In this document: positions 22,478-30,976 of the stretch, piece by piece
How positions within the stretch are numbered: the stretch's first letter is position 1
How the letters are laid out: each line of letters starts with the position of its first letter
DNA from: CAYWFP01 sp964457365
GTDB taxonomy: Bacteria; Planctomycetota; SZUA-567
Assembly: GCA_964457365.1 (NCBI GenBank)
Contig: CAYWFP010000046.1
Location: 1-31,107, forward strand
Length of the DNA stretch: 31,107 nucleotides
Direction: 5' to 3'
Made by a program: the position numbers and the translations under genes
The notes under the pieces: generated by a model
What the model was told of the DNA's origin: nothing
Seen by the model: only the letters and a program-made list of their open reading frames with translations
Database searches by the model: none

Positions 22478-25387
22478 TCAGGCGTTCGCCTGCGTCGAAG
22501 AGAGGTGCTGGACCATTTTCTCGATGTCGTGGATCGCCGTGGTGAGGGAAAGCTCCAACTCCGCGATCATGGTATCGAAGTCCTCGTCGTCCTCTCCCTT
22601 GGCGGCGTCCTCCAGAATCTCCGCATGGGATCGGACCTCGATGATCTCCAGGTTGGCCGCGACCCCTTTCAGGGTATGAGCCAGGTTGGCGAATCCCTGC
22701 ATATCGCCCTGCTGCCTCGCGGCGCGCAACCGTCTCCCGACATCGGCGTACTGAGCCGAGAAATGCGACAGCAATTGGTGATAAAGCTCCTGGTTGCCAC
22801 CTACCCGATGCAACCCTTTGACGACATTCAGACTGGCCACGTCCAACGGCGCCGCCGCCTCGGGATTGCCCGTGTCCCCGGAGGCGGCGGACGTTGGGGG
22901 CATCGACGCATCCGCCGCCTTACCTCGCGGGGTCTTGACGAACCGCCCCAGCGTCTTGAGAAGAACCCGGCGGTCGATCGGCTTGGTCACGTGGTCCACC
23001 ATGCCCGCCGCCAGGCATTGCTCCCGATCACCCTGCATGGCGTGCGCGGTCATGGCGATGATCGGTTGTGATGCCACCTCCGGACGCGGATCGCCGCGGA
23101 TGTGACGGGTGGCCTCGTAACCGTCCATCTCCGGCATCTGCATGTCCATGAGGATGGCATCATAGACCCTCGCCTGTACGCGGTCCACTGCCTCGCGTCC
23201 GTTGACGGCGATATCCACGTCCATGCCGGCCTTGCGCAGCATCTCGGTGGCGATCTGCCGGTTGATGTCGTTGTCCTCGACAAGCAGGATCTGCGCGCCA
23301 TGCAGGTTCTGCCCGTAGACGACATCGGTCGTAAACGTCTGCTGCTCCGTGGTCTCGCTCTGCCCGCAGAGCGCCGTGACCAGACAGTCGAAGAGGACCG
23401 ACGGTTTCACCGGCTTGGCCAGGCAGCCGGCAATCTGCACGTCCGCGCAGTTCTTCAGGACTTCCTCGCGGCCGTATGCCGTCACCATGATCAACGGCGT
23501 CCGGTTCCACCGGGCGTGGCTCTGGATACGTCGCGCCGTTTCGACGCCGTCGAGCCCGGGCATGCGCCAGTCCAGTAGGATCAGGTCGAAGTCATCCTCC
23601 TGGTTGCTCGCGACCAGGCCCAACCGCGCCAGTGCGTCGTCTCCGCTGGCCACGCATTCGGGATGGATATGCCAGGCGCCGAGGTACTCGGCGAAGATGC
23701 GCTTGGCATCCTCGTTGTCGTCTACGACCAGCGCCCGCAAGCCCTCGAGCTTCGGATGGGAACGACGGCGGCGCGACTCGTCGTCCCGGCGCCACGGAAA
23801 CGGGAGATGAAAGGTGAACGCGGAGCCTCTCCCCGGCGTGCTCTCGACAAGAATGCCGCCGCCCATCAATTCCGATAGTTGCCGACAGATCGTCAGGCCC
23901 AGACCGGTGCCGCCGTACTTGCGAGTGGTCGAACCGTCCACCTGGGTGAAAGAATCGAAGAGATGATCCAGCTTCTCCGGCGGGATGCCGATGCCCGAGT
24001 CCTTGACCCGAAAGGTCAGTTCCATGCACTGCTCGTCGCAGGAACTGCAGGTCACGTCCACCAGCACCTGTCCGTTCTTGTCCGTGAATTTCAGGGCATT
24101 GCTGACCAGGTTCGTCAGGATCTGGCGTACTCGAAGCGGATCGCCTATGAGCAATTCGTCGGCCTGGCTGTCCCAGCGAATCAGCAGTTCGATCCCTTTC
24201 TCCGTGGCCAGCTGCGTGAACATGTCTCCCAGGCCTTCCAGGATCTCCGCGAGGCGGAACTCGGCCTTCTCGATGATCAGCTTGCCGGCTTCGATCTTGG
24301 AGAAGTCGAGAATGTCGTTGATGATCCCCAGCAGTGACGTGGCCGAGCGGTGGATCTTGGCAATGTAATCACGCTGCTGTTCGTCGAGTTCGGTCTCCAG
24401 CGCCAGCGTTGCCATCCCTATGACGCCGTTCATGGGGGTGCGAATCTCGTGCGACATGTTGGCCAGGAACATGCTCTTGGCCTGATTGGCGTTGTTGGCC
24501 ACCTCGACCGCCTCCTGGAGCTGGGCGGTGCGTTCCTCCACGCGCTTCTCAAGATCCAGATTGACCTTCTCCAGTCGGACATTGGACCGGTGCAGGTCGT
24601 TCTGGTAGCGGCTGATCTGATCGAGCAGCTTGTTGAAACGCGTGGCCATGAAACCGATCTCGTCCTGCGTCCTGATTTCCGCCCGGGCATCGGTATTGCC
24701 TTCCTCGTAGGCGGCGATCACGGAAATGAGCGATCGGATCGGGCGCCGGATGGCCAGCGTGAGGACCGTCCCGAGGATGACTCCCACTAGGGCCACGACG
24801 CCGATATAGACCAGGATGAAACGGCGGATCGCGTCGATCTGCCCTTGAGCGGAATCCCATGTATCGTACATGAGCGAGGTCTCGACATTGTCTAATCGCA
24901 GCAGAATCGTAATCAGGTGTTCGTGCGCGTCCCGCAGCCTCAGCGACTTTTCGTCCACCTCGTCGCCGGTGCTCGCCGGGCCGTCCAACACCGTGGCGAG
25001 CTGACCTTCGTAGGCCCGATACGCCCCCTGCGCTTCCTGGAAAAGGCGCAACTCCTCCTCGGTCAAATCCCGCCGGCGAACCTGGCGGAGGTACTCGGCG
25101 TTGATACGCATCTCGTCTCGGATTACGATGCGGAGCGACTCGCGCTCGTCTTCGTCCCGAGTGAGGAAGAAGGAGTTCACCAGCGAGGACACCCGCGTCA
25201 TCTTGGCGATGATCTGCTTGCTCAGGTGCCGCGCGTCGGCGCGCATCATGACGTGGTCGATCAGCGCCTCGATACTGGCGAACTGCCGGTAACTGATGAT
25301 GCCGATCGAGAAGGAAAGTAGGGCGAAGAGAACGAACGCCCCGATCAGTTTGGAGCCGATACTCATGCGGTTGAGCAGGGACATCAT
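22478..25387 (-). CDS. hybrid sensor histidine kinase (HAMP-HisKA-HATPase-REC-REC-Hpt)
   Basis: The 969-residue protein is a full phosphorelay. TM1 (about 11-31), a helical periplasmic sensor (32-188, four-helix-bundle type) and TM2 (190-212) are followed by HAMP (213-265) and a coiled coil. HisKA has the phospho-acceptor H313 in MSHEIRTPMNG. The ATPase domain has the N box NLVSNALKF (426-434), DSGIGIP (463-469) and GGTGLGL (492-498). REC1 has D606 (LLDWRMP), REC2 has D748 (LMDMQMP), and the Hpt domain has H904 (AHTLKG). All key residues are present. It has no DNA-binding output, so the Hpt must hand phosphate to a regulator encoded elsewhere. The start is 7 bp from the stop of the preceding binding-protein gene, so the three genes form one operon and the binding proteins are likely ligand-presenting co-receptors (inferred). 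Confidence 0.95.
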   Translation of the reverse strand: MMSLLNRMSIGSKLIGAFVLFALLSFSIGIISYRQFASIEALIDHVMMRADARHLSKQIIAKMTRVSSLVNSFFLTRDEDERESLRIVIRDEMRINAEYLRQVRRRDLTEEELRLFQEAQGAYRAYEGQLATVLDGPASTGDEVDEKSLRLRDAHEHLITILLRLDNVETSLMYDTWDSAQGQIDAIRRFILVYIGVVALVGVILGTVLTLAIRRPIRSLISVIAAYEEGNTDARAEIRTQDEIGFMATRFNKLLDQISRYQNDLHRSNVRLEKVNLDLEKRVEERTAQLQEAVEVANNANQAKSMFLANMSHEIRTPMNGVIGMATLALETELDEQQRDYIAKIHRSATSLLGIINDILDFSKIEAGKLIIEKAEFRLAEILEGLGDMFTQLATEKGIELLIRWDSQADELLIGDPLRVRQILTNLVSNALKFTDKNGQVLVDVTCSSCDEQCMELTFRVKDSGIGIPPEKLDHLFDSFTQVDGSTTRKYGGTGLGLTICRQLSELMGGGILVESTPGRGSAFTFHLPFPWRRDDESRRRRSHPKLEGLRALVVDDNEDAKRIFAEYLGAWHIHPECVASGDDALARLGLVASNQEDDFDLILLDWRMPGLDGVETARRIQSHARWNRTPLIMVTAYGREEVLKNCADVQIAGCLAKPVKPSVLFDCLVTALCGQSETTEQQTFTTDVVYGQNLHGAQILLVEDNDINRQIATEMLRKAGMDVDIAVNGREAVDRVQARVYDAILMDMQMPEMDGYEATRHIRGDPRPEVASQPIIAMTAHAMQGDREQCLAAGMVDHVTKPIDRRVLLKTLGRFVKTPRGKAADASMPPTSAASGDTGNPEAAAPLDVASLNVVKGLHRVGGNQELYHQLLSHFSAQYADVGRRLRAARQQGDMQGFANLAHTLKGVAANLEIIEVRSHAEILEDAAKGEDDEDFDTMIAELELSLTTAIHDIEKMVQHLSSTQANA

Positions 25388-25394
25388 GGGGCGG

Positions 25395-26585
25395 TCACTC
25401 CGCTGCGAGAGGTTCGCTGATCATGATCCAGCGGCCATTCCTGACCTGGCCGATACGCAAGGTGTTGCAGGCGCGATGGTTTTCGGCCGAGAGTGTAACC
25501 TTGTCGGTGATGCCGCCTGTGTCGTAATTCTGGATCGACTCCAGGCCGCGACGTATGGCCGGACCGGCGATGCTGCCATCGGCGCGGCGCAAGCCCTCGA
25601 GCATGATATCGGCCGTGGCCCAGCCCTGCAGGAAGCGCACCAGCGATCCCCCTCTCTCGAGGTCCATCCGATTGCGCTTTCCGAATGCCAGCGCCTCCTT
25701 GATCCCGGGCAGATGCGGATCGGTGAACGCATAGGGCATGGTCCCCATATAGCCCTCGGCCGCCTCGCCGACCAGGGCGATCAGTTTCTCGTCCGCGGTC
25801 CAGACCGTTCCGATGAACTGCGCCTTCAACTCTTCCCGGTGCGCATCACGCAGGATGACCGAAGCCGCCCAGGTGGTTTCCTGAATAATGCAGTAGTCGG
25901 GGGCGGCTTGCTTGGCGCGGAGGATCTGCTCCCGGGCTTCGCGCGCCTGCAGTCCGACCACCTCCTCGCCGACGATCTCGATGCCGTGACGTGCGGCATA
26001 GGTCCGGCCGGCCTCGATGGGCGATTTGCCGAAAGGCGTGTCGTTACGGAAGAAGAGAACGCGGGGCGGACGGGACGCGTCGCGCCATTGCTGCTTGATG
26101 AACCGTAGGGCGATGCGCACCTGGTCCGAGTAGGTCACGCCGGTGATGAAGTTGTAGGGCGCCTGCTCCGGATCGGCGAGGATCTCCGAGTACGACGCAG
26201 AGGTGAAGGGGATGCGGTCCTTGGCGATACGGTCGCGCAAAACCTCGGTATCGCCGGTGCCCCAGCCGAAGATCATGCAGACGTTGTGCTTGTTGACCAG
26301 ATCCTCGTAGACCGCCTTGGCCCGCGGCACCTCGTAGCCGTAGTCGAAATCGATCAATTTCAACGGCACGCCGTCGATCCCACCCTGCTCGTTGACATAG
26401 GCGATATGCGCGCGAATCCCCTCGGCATAGGGCACGGCGATCTCATGAGTCGCACCCGTCAGGTCGAAGATGCCACCGATGCGGATCTCCGCCGGCTTCC
26501 GCGAGCGGGCGATACCGAAGCCCAGGACCGCCGCGACAGCGAGAACGAGCAAAAGCCCGACAAGGAGCACACTCTTGGAAGCCAT
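25395..26585 (-). CDS. membrane-anchored type I solute-binding protein (LivJ/AmiC-like), second of a pair
   Basis: This 396-residue protein has an N-terminal hydrophobic helix (5-25) with no clear signal-peptidase site or lipobox, so it is probably tethered to the inner membrane facing the periplasm. The rest is a type I periplasmic binding fold of the branched-chain amino acid/amide family, with IRIGGIFDLTG (34-44) and YVNEQGGIDG, as in the family. Both lobes look complete, ending IGQVRNGRWIMISEP. The ATG at 26585 has GGGAG 10 bp upstream; a longer in-frame start at 26657 overlaps the preceding gene. It is a paralogue of the product of 26621-27817. No permease or ATPase genes accompany it; the hybrid kinase gene follows after 7 bp, which points to sensing rather than uptake. 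Confidence 0.87.
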   Translation of the reverse strand: MASKSVLLVGLLLVLAVAAVLGFGIARSRKPAEIRIGGIFDLTGATHEIAVPYAEGIRAHIAYVNEQGGIDGVPLKLIDFDYGYEVPRAKAVYEDLVNKHNVCMIFGWGTGDTEVLRDRIAKDRIPFTSASYSEILADPEQAPYNFITGVTYSDQVRIALRFIKQQWRDASRPPRVLFFRNDTPFGKSPIEAGRTYAARHGIEIVGEEVVGLQAREAREQILRAKQAAPDYCIIQETTWAASVILRDAHREELKAQFIGTVWTADEKLIALVGEAAEGYMGTMPYAFTDPHLPGIKEALAFGKRNRMDLERGGSLVRFLQGWATADIMLEGLRRADGSIAGPAIRRGLESIQNYDTGGITDKVTLSAENHRACNTLRIGQVRNGRWIMISEPLAAE

Positions 26586-26620
26586 ATCGAGATGTCTCCC
26601 TTTTCGTCGCTCGTCCGGAG

Positions 26621-27817
26621 TTATTGATTGGATATAAATTCTTCGCGCGCCAGACACCAGCGTCCGTCACGCACGTAACCGATACGTGCTTTGTCGAAAG
26701 AAACATGGTTCGAGTGGCTGAAGGAAACAGGTGCAGTGATGCCACCGGTATCGAAGTTTCTGATCTGCTCCAGGCCTCGCCGGATTCCGGGACCGGCGAT
26801 ATCGTCTTCCGCGCGGCGGATGCCTTCGAGCATCACCTTGGCGGTGACCCAGCCGTAGACGAAGCACGCGAAGTTGCCCTCGCGCTTGACGTCGTGCGTA
26901 TCGGCATAACGGATTATCTCCCGGCATCCGGGCAGCGTCTCGTCCCAGAAGACGAACGGCGCCACGGCAATGTATCCCTCAGCACCGCCCTGGGCGAGGT
27001 GGATGAGTTTGTCGTCGAGCGTCCAAACAATGCCCATGAACCGGGTCGCCATCCCCAGGTCGTGCTTCTCCTTGAGGATGATGGCCGTGGCATGCACGGT
27101 TTCGTTGATCAGGGCGAAGTCGGCTTGATGGTCGCGGATGCTCTTCATCTGCGGCTTGCACGCCCGGGCGTTCAGGGCGACGATCTCCTCGGTGACGATC
27201 TCGATACCGTACCTGGCCGCGTGGGCGCGGGCGGCGGGGATCGGCGAGCGTCCGAAGGCGGTGTCGCTGTAGATCAACGCCACGCGGGGCGAACGGGACG
27301 TATCCGTCCAGGTCAGCCGGATGTAATTGAGCAGGATGCGGAGTTGATCCGAGTAAGTGTTGCAGACGACGAAATTATAGGGTGATTCCTTGACTTCGCC
27401 CAGCACGGCCGAATAGGAAGTGGAGGTAAGCGGTATCTGGTCCCTGGCTGCCAGATGCCGCAGTTCCTCGGTTTGGCCGGTGCCGTTACAGAAGACGAAG
27501 CAGACCTTCTTCTTGTCGACCAGTTCGCGGTACAGGCGTTTGGCCTTGACGACCTGGTAGCCGTCGTCGTGAGAGAAGATGCGGACGTGGCGCCCGTTGA
27601 TGCCGCCCTGCTCGTTGACATACCGGATGTAGCTCTCAACTCCCTCGGCATAACGCTGCACCACCTCGCTGGTTCGCCCCGTCAGGTCGAAGATGCCCCC
27701 AACGCGGATTTCGTCTCGCGGCCTCGAAGCATCCTCCCCTTTCCGAGTGAACCACAGATACCCGGCAAGAATAAGAATCACCACGCCGGTCAGACCGATG
27801 CCTAGCCAGATACGCAT
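26621..27817 (-). CDS. membrane-anchored type I solute-binding protein (LivJ/AmiC-like), first of a pair
   Basis: This 398-residue protein has the same plan as its neighbour: a hydrophobic anchor (4-23), then a type I binding fold starting IRVGGIFDLTGRT, with YVNEQGGINGR and a matching end (IGYVRDGRWCLARE). The paralogues align along their whole length but differ greatly in the middle, so they may bind different ligands. GGGAG lies 5 bp before the ATG at 27817, which decides against the longer frame from 27871. It is the first gene of the operon; 35 bp separate it from the next coding start. No convincing promoter was found in the A/T-rich region just upstream. Confidence 0.87.
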   Translation of the reverse strand: MRIWLGIGLTGVVILILAGYLWFTRKGEDASRPRDEIRVGGIFDLTGRTSEVVQRYAEGVESYIRYVNEQGGINGRHVRIFSHDDGYQVVKAKRLYRELVDKKKVCFVFCNGTGQTEELRHLAARDQIPLTSTSYSAVLGEVKESPYNFVVCNTYSDQLRILLNYIRLTWTDTSRSPRVALIYSDTAFGRSPIPAARAHAARYGIEIVTEEIVALNARACKPQMKSIRDHQADFALINETVHATAIILKEKHDLGMATRFMGIVWTLDDKLIHLAQGGAEGYIAVAPFVFWDETLPGCREIIRYADTHDVKREGNFACFVYGWVTAKVMLEGIRRAEDDIAGPGIRRGLEQIRNFDTGGITAPVSFSHSNHVSFDKARIGYVRDGRWCLAREEFISNQ

Positions 27818-28145
27818 GGTGGCTCCCGTTCGAATTAGCCGGAACGCGACGATGCCTTGTCGCCCGATCATTGCATGGTAACACAGCGAGCATAAAGCAT
27901 AATGATTAGAAGCGGGCTAACCACCGATTAGGAATGAGTTTATGCGGCACATTCATTGACGCCGAAACGCGCCGACCCTTCTTGTCCCGAATTATTCACG
28001 AGCCCAAGGATGGCATGATTGCCGGCGGTTGGCAAGCCATGCCGCGCCTTCGCGGAGGCGCGCGTCGCCAACGTGCCCACGCCGCCCTCTTTCCCCCGGC
28101 GAGCCTGTGAATACGGGGGACGGTTGCCGACCGGATTGCCGGAGG
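27818..28145. other. intergenic region with IS-derived sequence, no gene
   Basis: The right-hand part (about 27980-28145) lies directly downstream of the IS1380-type transposase remnant and is probably element-derived. On the minus strand, CTCGTGAATAATTCGGG (28002-27986) could belong to an IS end; a similar GTGAATACGGGGG occurs near 28106 on the plus strand. The left part must hold the promoter of the binding-protein operon, but no good boxes were found. Confidence 0.4.
28028..28072. other. compound hairpin downstream of the transposase remnant
   Basis: An inner perfect stem CGCGCCT/AGGCGCG (28043-28049 with 28056-28062) is nested in an outer perfect stem GTTGGC/GCCAAC (28028-28033 with 28067-28072). 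It has no T-run. It may be a sub-terminal structure of the insertion sequence or a transcription barrier between the remnant and the operon. Confidence 0.5.
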
Positions 28146-28520
28146 TCAGAGACGGGGATGGTACGAAAGATGGGCGTGCGATGGCGGCGGCACGAACGGA
28201 CGGCCGCGCGGGACGGACTTTTTCAACGCTTCGCCCCAGCGTCCGATGCGCTCGGCCACGACTGTCCAGATCCTGGCAAACGGCCGCATCAGCAGAAACC
28301 GCAGCCGGTGCGATCCTTTCGCCAGTCGCGCGCCGACGTGCAGCACGGTTCGCTGGAATCGCGCCAAGTCCCAGCCGCTGCCGGTGGCGAGTTCGGTCTC
28401 GCGCCGCAAGGTCTCGGCCAGGTTGTACGCCATGAGCGACAAGAGCAGCGTCGCCTCGTTCTCGGCAAACGTCGGCGAGGAGAGCCGCGCGCGCAAACTT
28501 TGGTTCAACTCGCGCTCGTC
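28146..28520 (-). pseudogene. C-terminal remnant of an IS1380-type transposase
   Basis: The frame ending at 28146 encodes about 120 residues that I recognise as the C-terminal region of IS1380-family transposases: LRARLSSPTFAENEATLLL, then LMAYNLAETLRRE and an arginine-rich end with PPPSHAHLSYHPRL. The catalytic core (the first roughly 300 residues) is missing: the frame runs straight into the 3' end of the chemoreceptor gene, whose TGA lies at 28507-28505. There is no proper start codon. It is therefore a dead fragment, although the frame itself is intact. A second fragment of the same region lies at 30977-31107. Confidence 0.8.
28444..28481 (-). repeat. 38-bp direct repeat, left copy
   Basis: Identical over 38 bp to 31053-31090 and in the same orientation; both encode SSPTFAENEATLL-type transposase sequence. 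The two copies bracket the chemoreceptor gene. Confidence 0.9.
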
Positions 28521-30778
28521 TGCGCGGGCGCGGGCAATGCAAGCGGGCCTCCTGCGGCAGGCGCCGGCAGTCCGCGGCCGGTCTCGACGCGGAAATGCGA
28601 GAGCGACCGGCGCAGATCCTCGGCCTGCGAGGAGAGCTCCGTCGCGGCGGATGCGGTCTCCTCGGCGCTGGCGGTGTTCTGCTGCGTGACGTTGTCGATC
28701 TGGTCGAGACCCTCGTTGACCTGCGAGATGCCCTGCGCCTGCTCGTCCGAGGCGGTGGAGATTTCCTGCACCAGTCGCGCGGCCTGGGTGGCCATCTCCA
28801 CGATCCCTTTGAGCGACTCGGCGGTCTGGCCGGCGATGGCATTGCCGTTGGCGATCTTGTGCGCGGCGCCCTCGATCAGCTCGGCCGTCTCCTTGGCGGC
28901 CTTGGCGCTGCGGGCGGCGAGATTGCGCACCTCCTCGGCCACAACCGCGAAGCCCTTGCCGTGGCGCCCGGCGCGGGCGGCCTCGACCGCGGCGTTCAGG
29001 GCGAGCAGGTTGGTCTGGAAGGCGATGTCGTCGATGGTCTTGATGATCTTGCTGATTTCCTGGCTGGCGTTGTTGATCTCGGTCATGGCCTCGGTCATCG
29101 CCAGTACGCGCTCGTTGCCGGCCTCGGCGGCCTGGCTGGCCAAAGATGTCAGGTCGCTCGCGGACGAGGCCTTTTCGGCGTTGGACCGGGTCTGCGCGCT
29201 CAACTGCGACATGGAGCTGCTGATCTGCTCGATCGCGGCGGCCTGCCCGATCGCCCCTTCGGAGAGGCGCTGGCTGGCGCTGGACACTTCCGCCGAACCG
29301 GTGGTCACCTGGTCGCTGATCTGGTTGGCCTGCGAGACGACCTGGTTGAGCGCGCGCACCATGTCGTCCAGGCTGCGCCCGAGCTTGTCGCGATCCGAGG
29401 CGAGCGCGATCTGGCGGGTAAGGTCGCCCCGGCTGATCGCCACGGCCAGATCCTCCTTCTCGCGCAGGCTGGCGAGCATGGCGTTGAAGGAGGCCGCGAG
29501 CTGGCCGATCTCGTCGCCGGACTCGCGCAGGTTCTCCTGGTGCAACTCGCCCGCGGCGATGGCTTTCGCCGCGGCAATCACGTGCCGCAGGGGACGGACG
29601 ATCACGCGCGAGGTCAGCAGCACGAAAATAGCGATGCAGAACACGATCGTCCCCGTGATCGTCCCCATCACCACCGCCAGCGTCAGCCCCAGGTCCCGCC
29701 GCATCTGCGCCTGCCTGACCCGCACCGCCTCGTCGATGTCGTTAATATAGGCCCCGGTGCCGACGACCCACCCGAGATCCTTGTGGAGGCGGACGAAAGA
29801 GAGCTTCGGCTGCGCCGCGTCGTAGCCGGGCTTGGGCCAGTCGTATTCGACGAACCCCTCGCCGTTCTTGGCACAGACGTCGACCATCGCCGCGAACAGG
29901 TTCTTCACCTCCCCTTTCGCGCAATCGTATTTCGGGTTGTCGAGCACCTTCCCGTCGAGCGCCGGCGCGACGGGATGCATCACCATTCTCGGATAGGGCG
30001 TGCGCATGTCGTTGATCCAGAGATACCCCTCCCCGCCGGCCCATCGCATGTTGGCGATGTCCTGCCTGCTCTTCTCTACCGCGTCGCGCTGGGCGTCGTC
30101 GACATAGATGCCGGTGCCGAGAATCCAGTTCCACTCCGGCACGCGGCGGACGTAGCTCAGCTTGGGCTGGTCCTCGTCGAACCCGGGCTTGGGCCAGAGA
30201 TAGTCGACATAGCCCTCGCCGCTTTCGCGGCAGACCTCGACCATGGCGTCGAAGAGGTTGGCCCCCTTGCCCAGGGCGCAGTTGAACGCCGGCGCGTTGA
30301 GCAGCGTCCCGTCGAGCGCGGGCTTGATCGGATGCATCACCATCCGAGAATCCATGTCGTTGATCCAGACATACCCGCTGCCGCCGGCATAGCGGATCTC
30401 CTTGACGCCGGCCATTGCCAGCTTCTGCGCCTCCTCCCTGGAGAGACCGTCGGACTTCATCTTCGCCAGCGCGCGGTCGGCAATGCCCTCGGCGATGTCG
30501 ATGACGTTGCGCAGCTCCGCGCCGTAGCGTTTCTGCAGGTAGACCGGGTCGCGGGCGTTTTCGAGATTCGCCTCGATAACCTGCAGCGCGACGTCGACAT
30601 GCCCCTCGAGCCCGTGCCTGGCGTTTTCCAGGCGCTCGTCGCGGTAGCGGGCGATCTGCTGCGCCGAACGGCTGCGCATCATGTACCAGATCGCCGAACC
30701 GATGCCGAAGCCGGCCAGCAGCAGCAGCACCGTGACGGTGAGAAGCAGTTTCGTGCTGATCTTCCAGTTGGCGAACAT
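28505..30778 (-). CDS. methyl-accepting chemotaxis protein with two tandem Cache modules
   Basis: The 757-residue receptor has TM1 (about 11-34), a periplasmic region with two homologous Cache modules and TM2 (about 363-388). The repeated blocks are GYVWINDMDSRMVMHP (135-150) and GYLWINDMRTPYPRMVMHP (251-269), each followed by ALDG, a paired cysteine segment (C167/C183 and C286/C302) and a WPKPG motif. HAMP (about 389-441) and a second HAMP-like helix pair precede the signalling domain (about 490-725), whose hairpin tip AFQTNLLALNAAVEAARAG (586-604) and GKGFAVVAEEVRNLA are canonical for binding CheA and CheW. There is no C-terminal CheR/CheB-tethering pentapeptide. The modules probably sense small carboxylates or similar ligands (family-based). 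The promoter is at 30929-30958. The gene is an orphan, with no che genes nearby, and stands between IS fragments. Confidence 0.95.
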   Translation of the reverse strand: MFANWKISTKLLLTVTVLLLLAGFGIGSAIWYMMRSRSAQQIARYRDERLENARHGLEGHVDVALQVIEANLENARDPVYLQKRYGAELRNVIDIAEGIADRALAKMKSDGLSREEAQKLAMAGVKEIRYAGGSGYVWINDMDSRMVMHPIKPALDGTLLNAPAFNCALGKGANLFDAMVEVCRESGEGYVDYLWPKPGFDEDQPKLSYVRRVPEWNWILGTGIYVDDAQRDAVEKSRQDIANMRWAGGEGYLWINDMRTPYPRMVMHPVAPALDGKVLDNPKYDCAKGEVKNLFAAMVDVCAKNGEGFVEYDWPKPGYDAAQPKLSFVRLHKDLGWVVGTGAYINDIDEAVRVRQAQMRRDLGLTLAVVMGTITGTIVFCIAIFVLLTSRVIVRPLRHVIAAAKAIAAGELHQENLRESGDEIGQLAASFNAMLASLREKEDLAVAISRGDLTRQIALASDRDKLGRSLDDMVRALNQVVSQANQISDQVTTGSAEVSSASQRLSEGAIGQAAAIEQISSSMSQLSAQTRSNAEKASSASDLTSLASQAAEAGNERVLAMTEAMTEINNASQEISKIIKTIDDIAFQTNLLALNAAVEAARAGRHGKGFAVVAEEVRNLAARSAKAAKETAELIEGAAHKIANGNAIAGQTAESLKGIVEMATQAARLVQEISTASDEQAQGISQVNEGLDQIDNVTQQNTASAEETASAATELSSQAEDLRRSLSHFRVETGRGLPAPAAGGPLALPAPAQTSAS

Positions 30779-30857
30779 GATGGCATCCAGATAAGAACCG
30801 ATCCGATCACTCTATACCGCGCATTCATTCGATACATGGAACGGAAGGCATTCTCGC

Positions 30858-30897
30858 CATGGCGGCACTCGGAGTCGCGCGGGCGAATCCCGCCATG
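30858..30897. other. inverted repeat in the chemoreceptor leader
   Basis: CATGGCGG (30858-30865) and CCGCCATG (30890-30897) are a perfect 8-bp inverted repeat separated by 24 bp, between the promoter (30929-30958) and the chemoreceptor start at 30778. It could be an operator or an RNA stem in the long 5' leader. Confidence 0.4.
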
Positions 30898-30928
30898 CCG
30901 GATTTCGACAATGCCCAGACGTTGAAAA

Positions 30929-30958
30929 GATAAATGATATGCGTAAAAAGGATGTCAA
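30929..30958 (-). promoter_or_regulatory. sigma-70-type promoter of the chemoreceptor gene
   Basis: On the minus strand a perfect TTGACA (30958-30953) and TTTATC (30934-30929) are 18 bp apart, in an A/T-rich patch. The leader to the ATG would be about 145 nt. Confidence 0.6.
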
Positions 30959-30976
30959 AAAAAAATTAGAAGTGAA

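Noticed and set aside
28595..30925. 776-codon plus-strand ORF opposite the chemoreceptor
   Set aside because: Antisense shadow of a canonical chemoreceptor; it even runs through that gene's start region.
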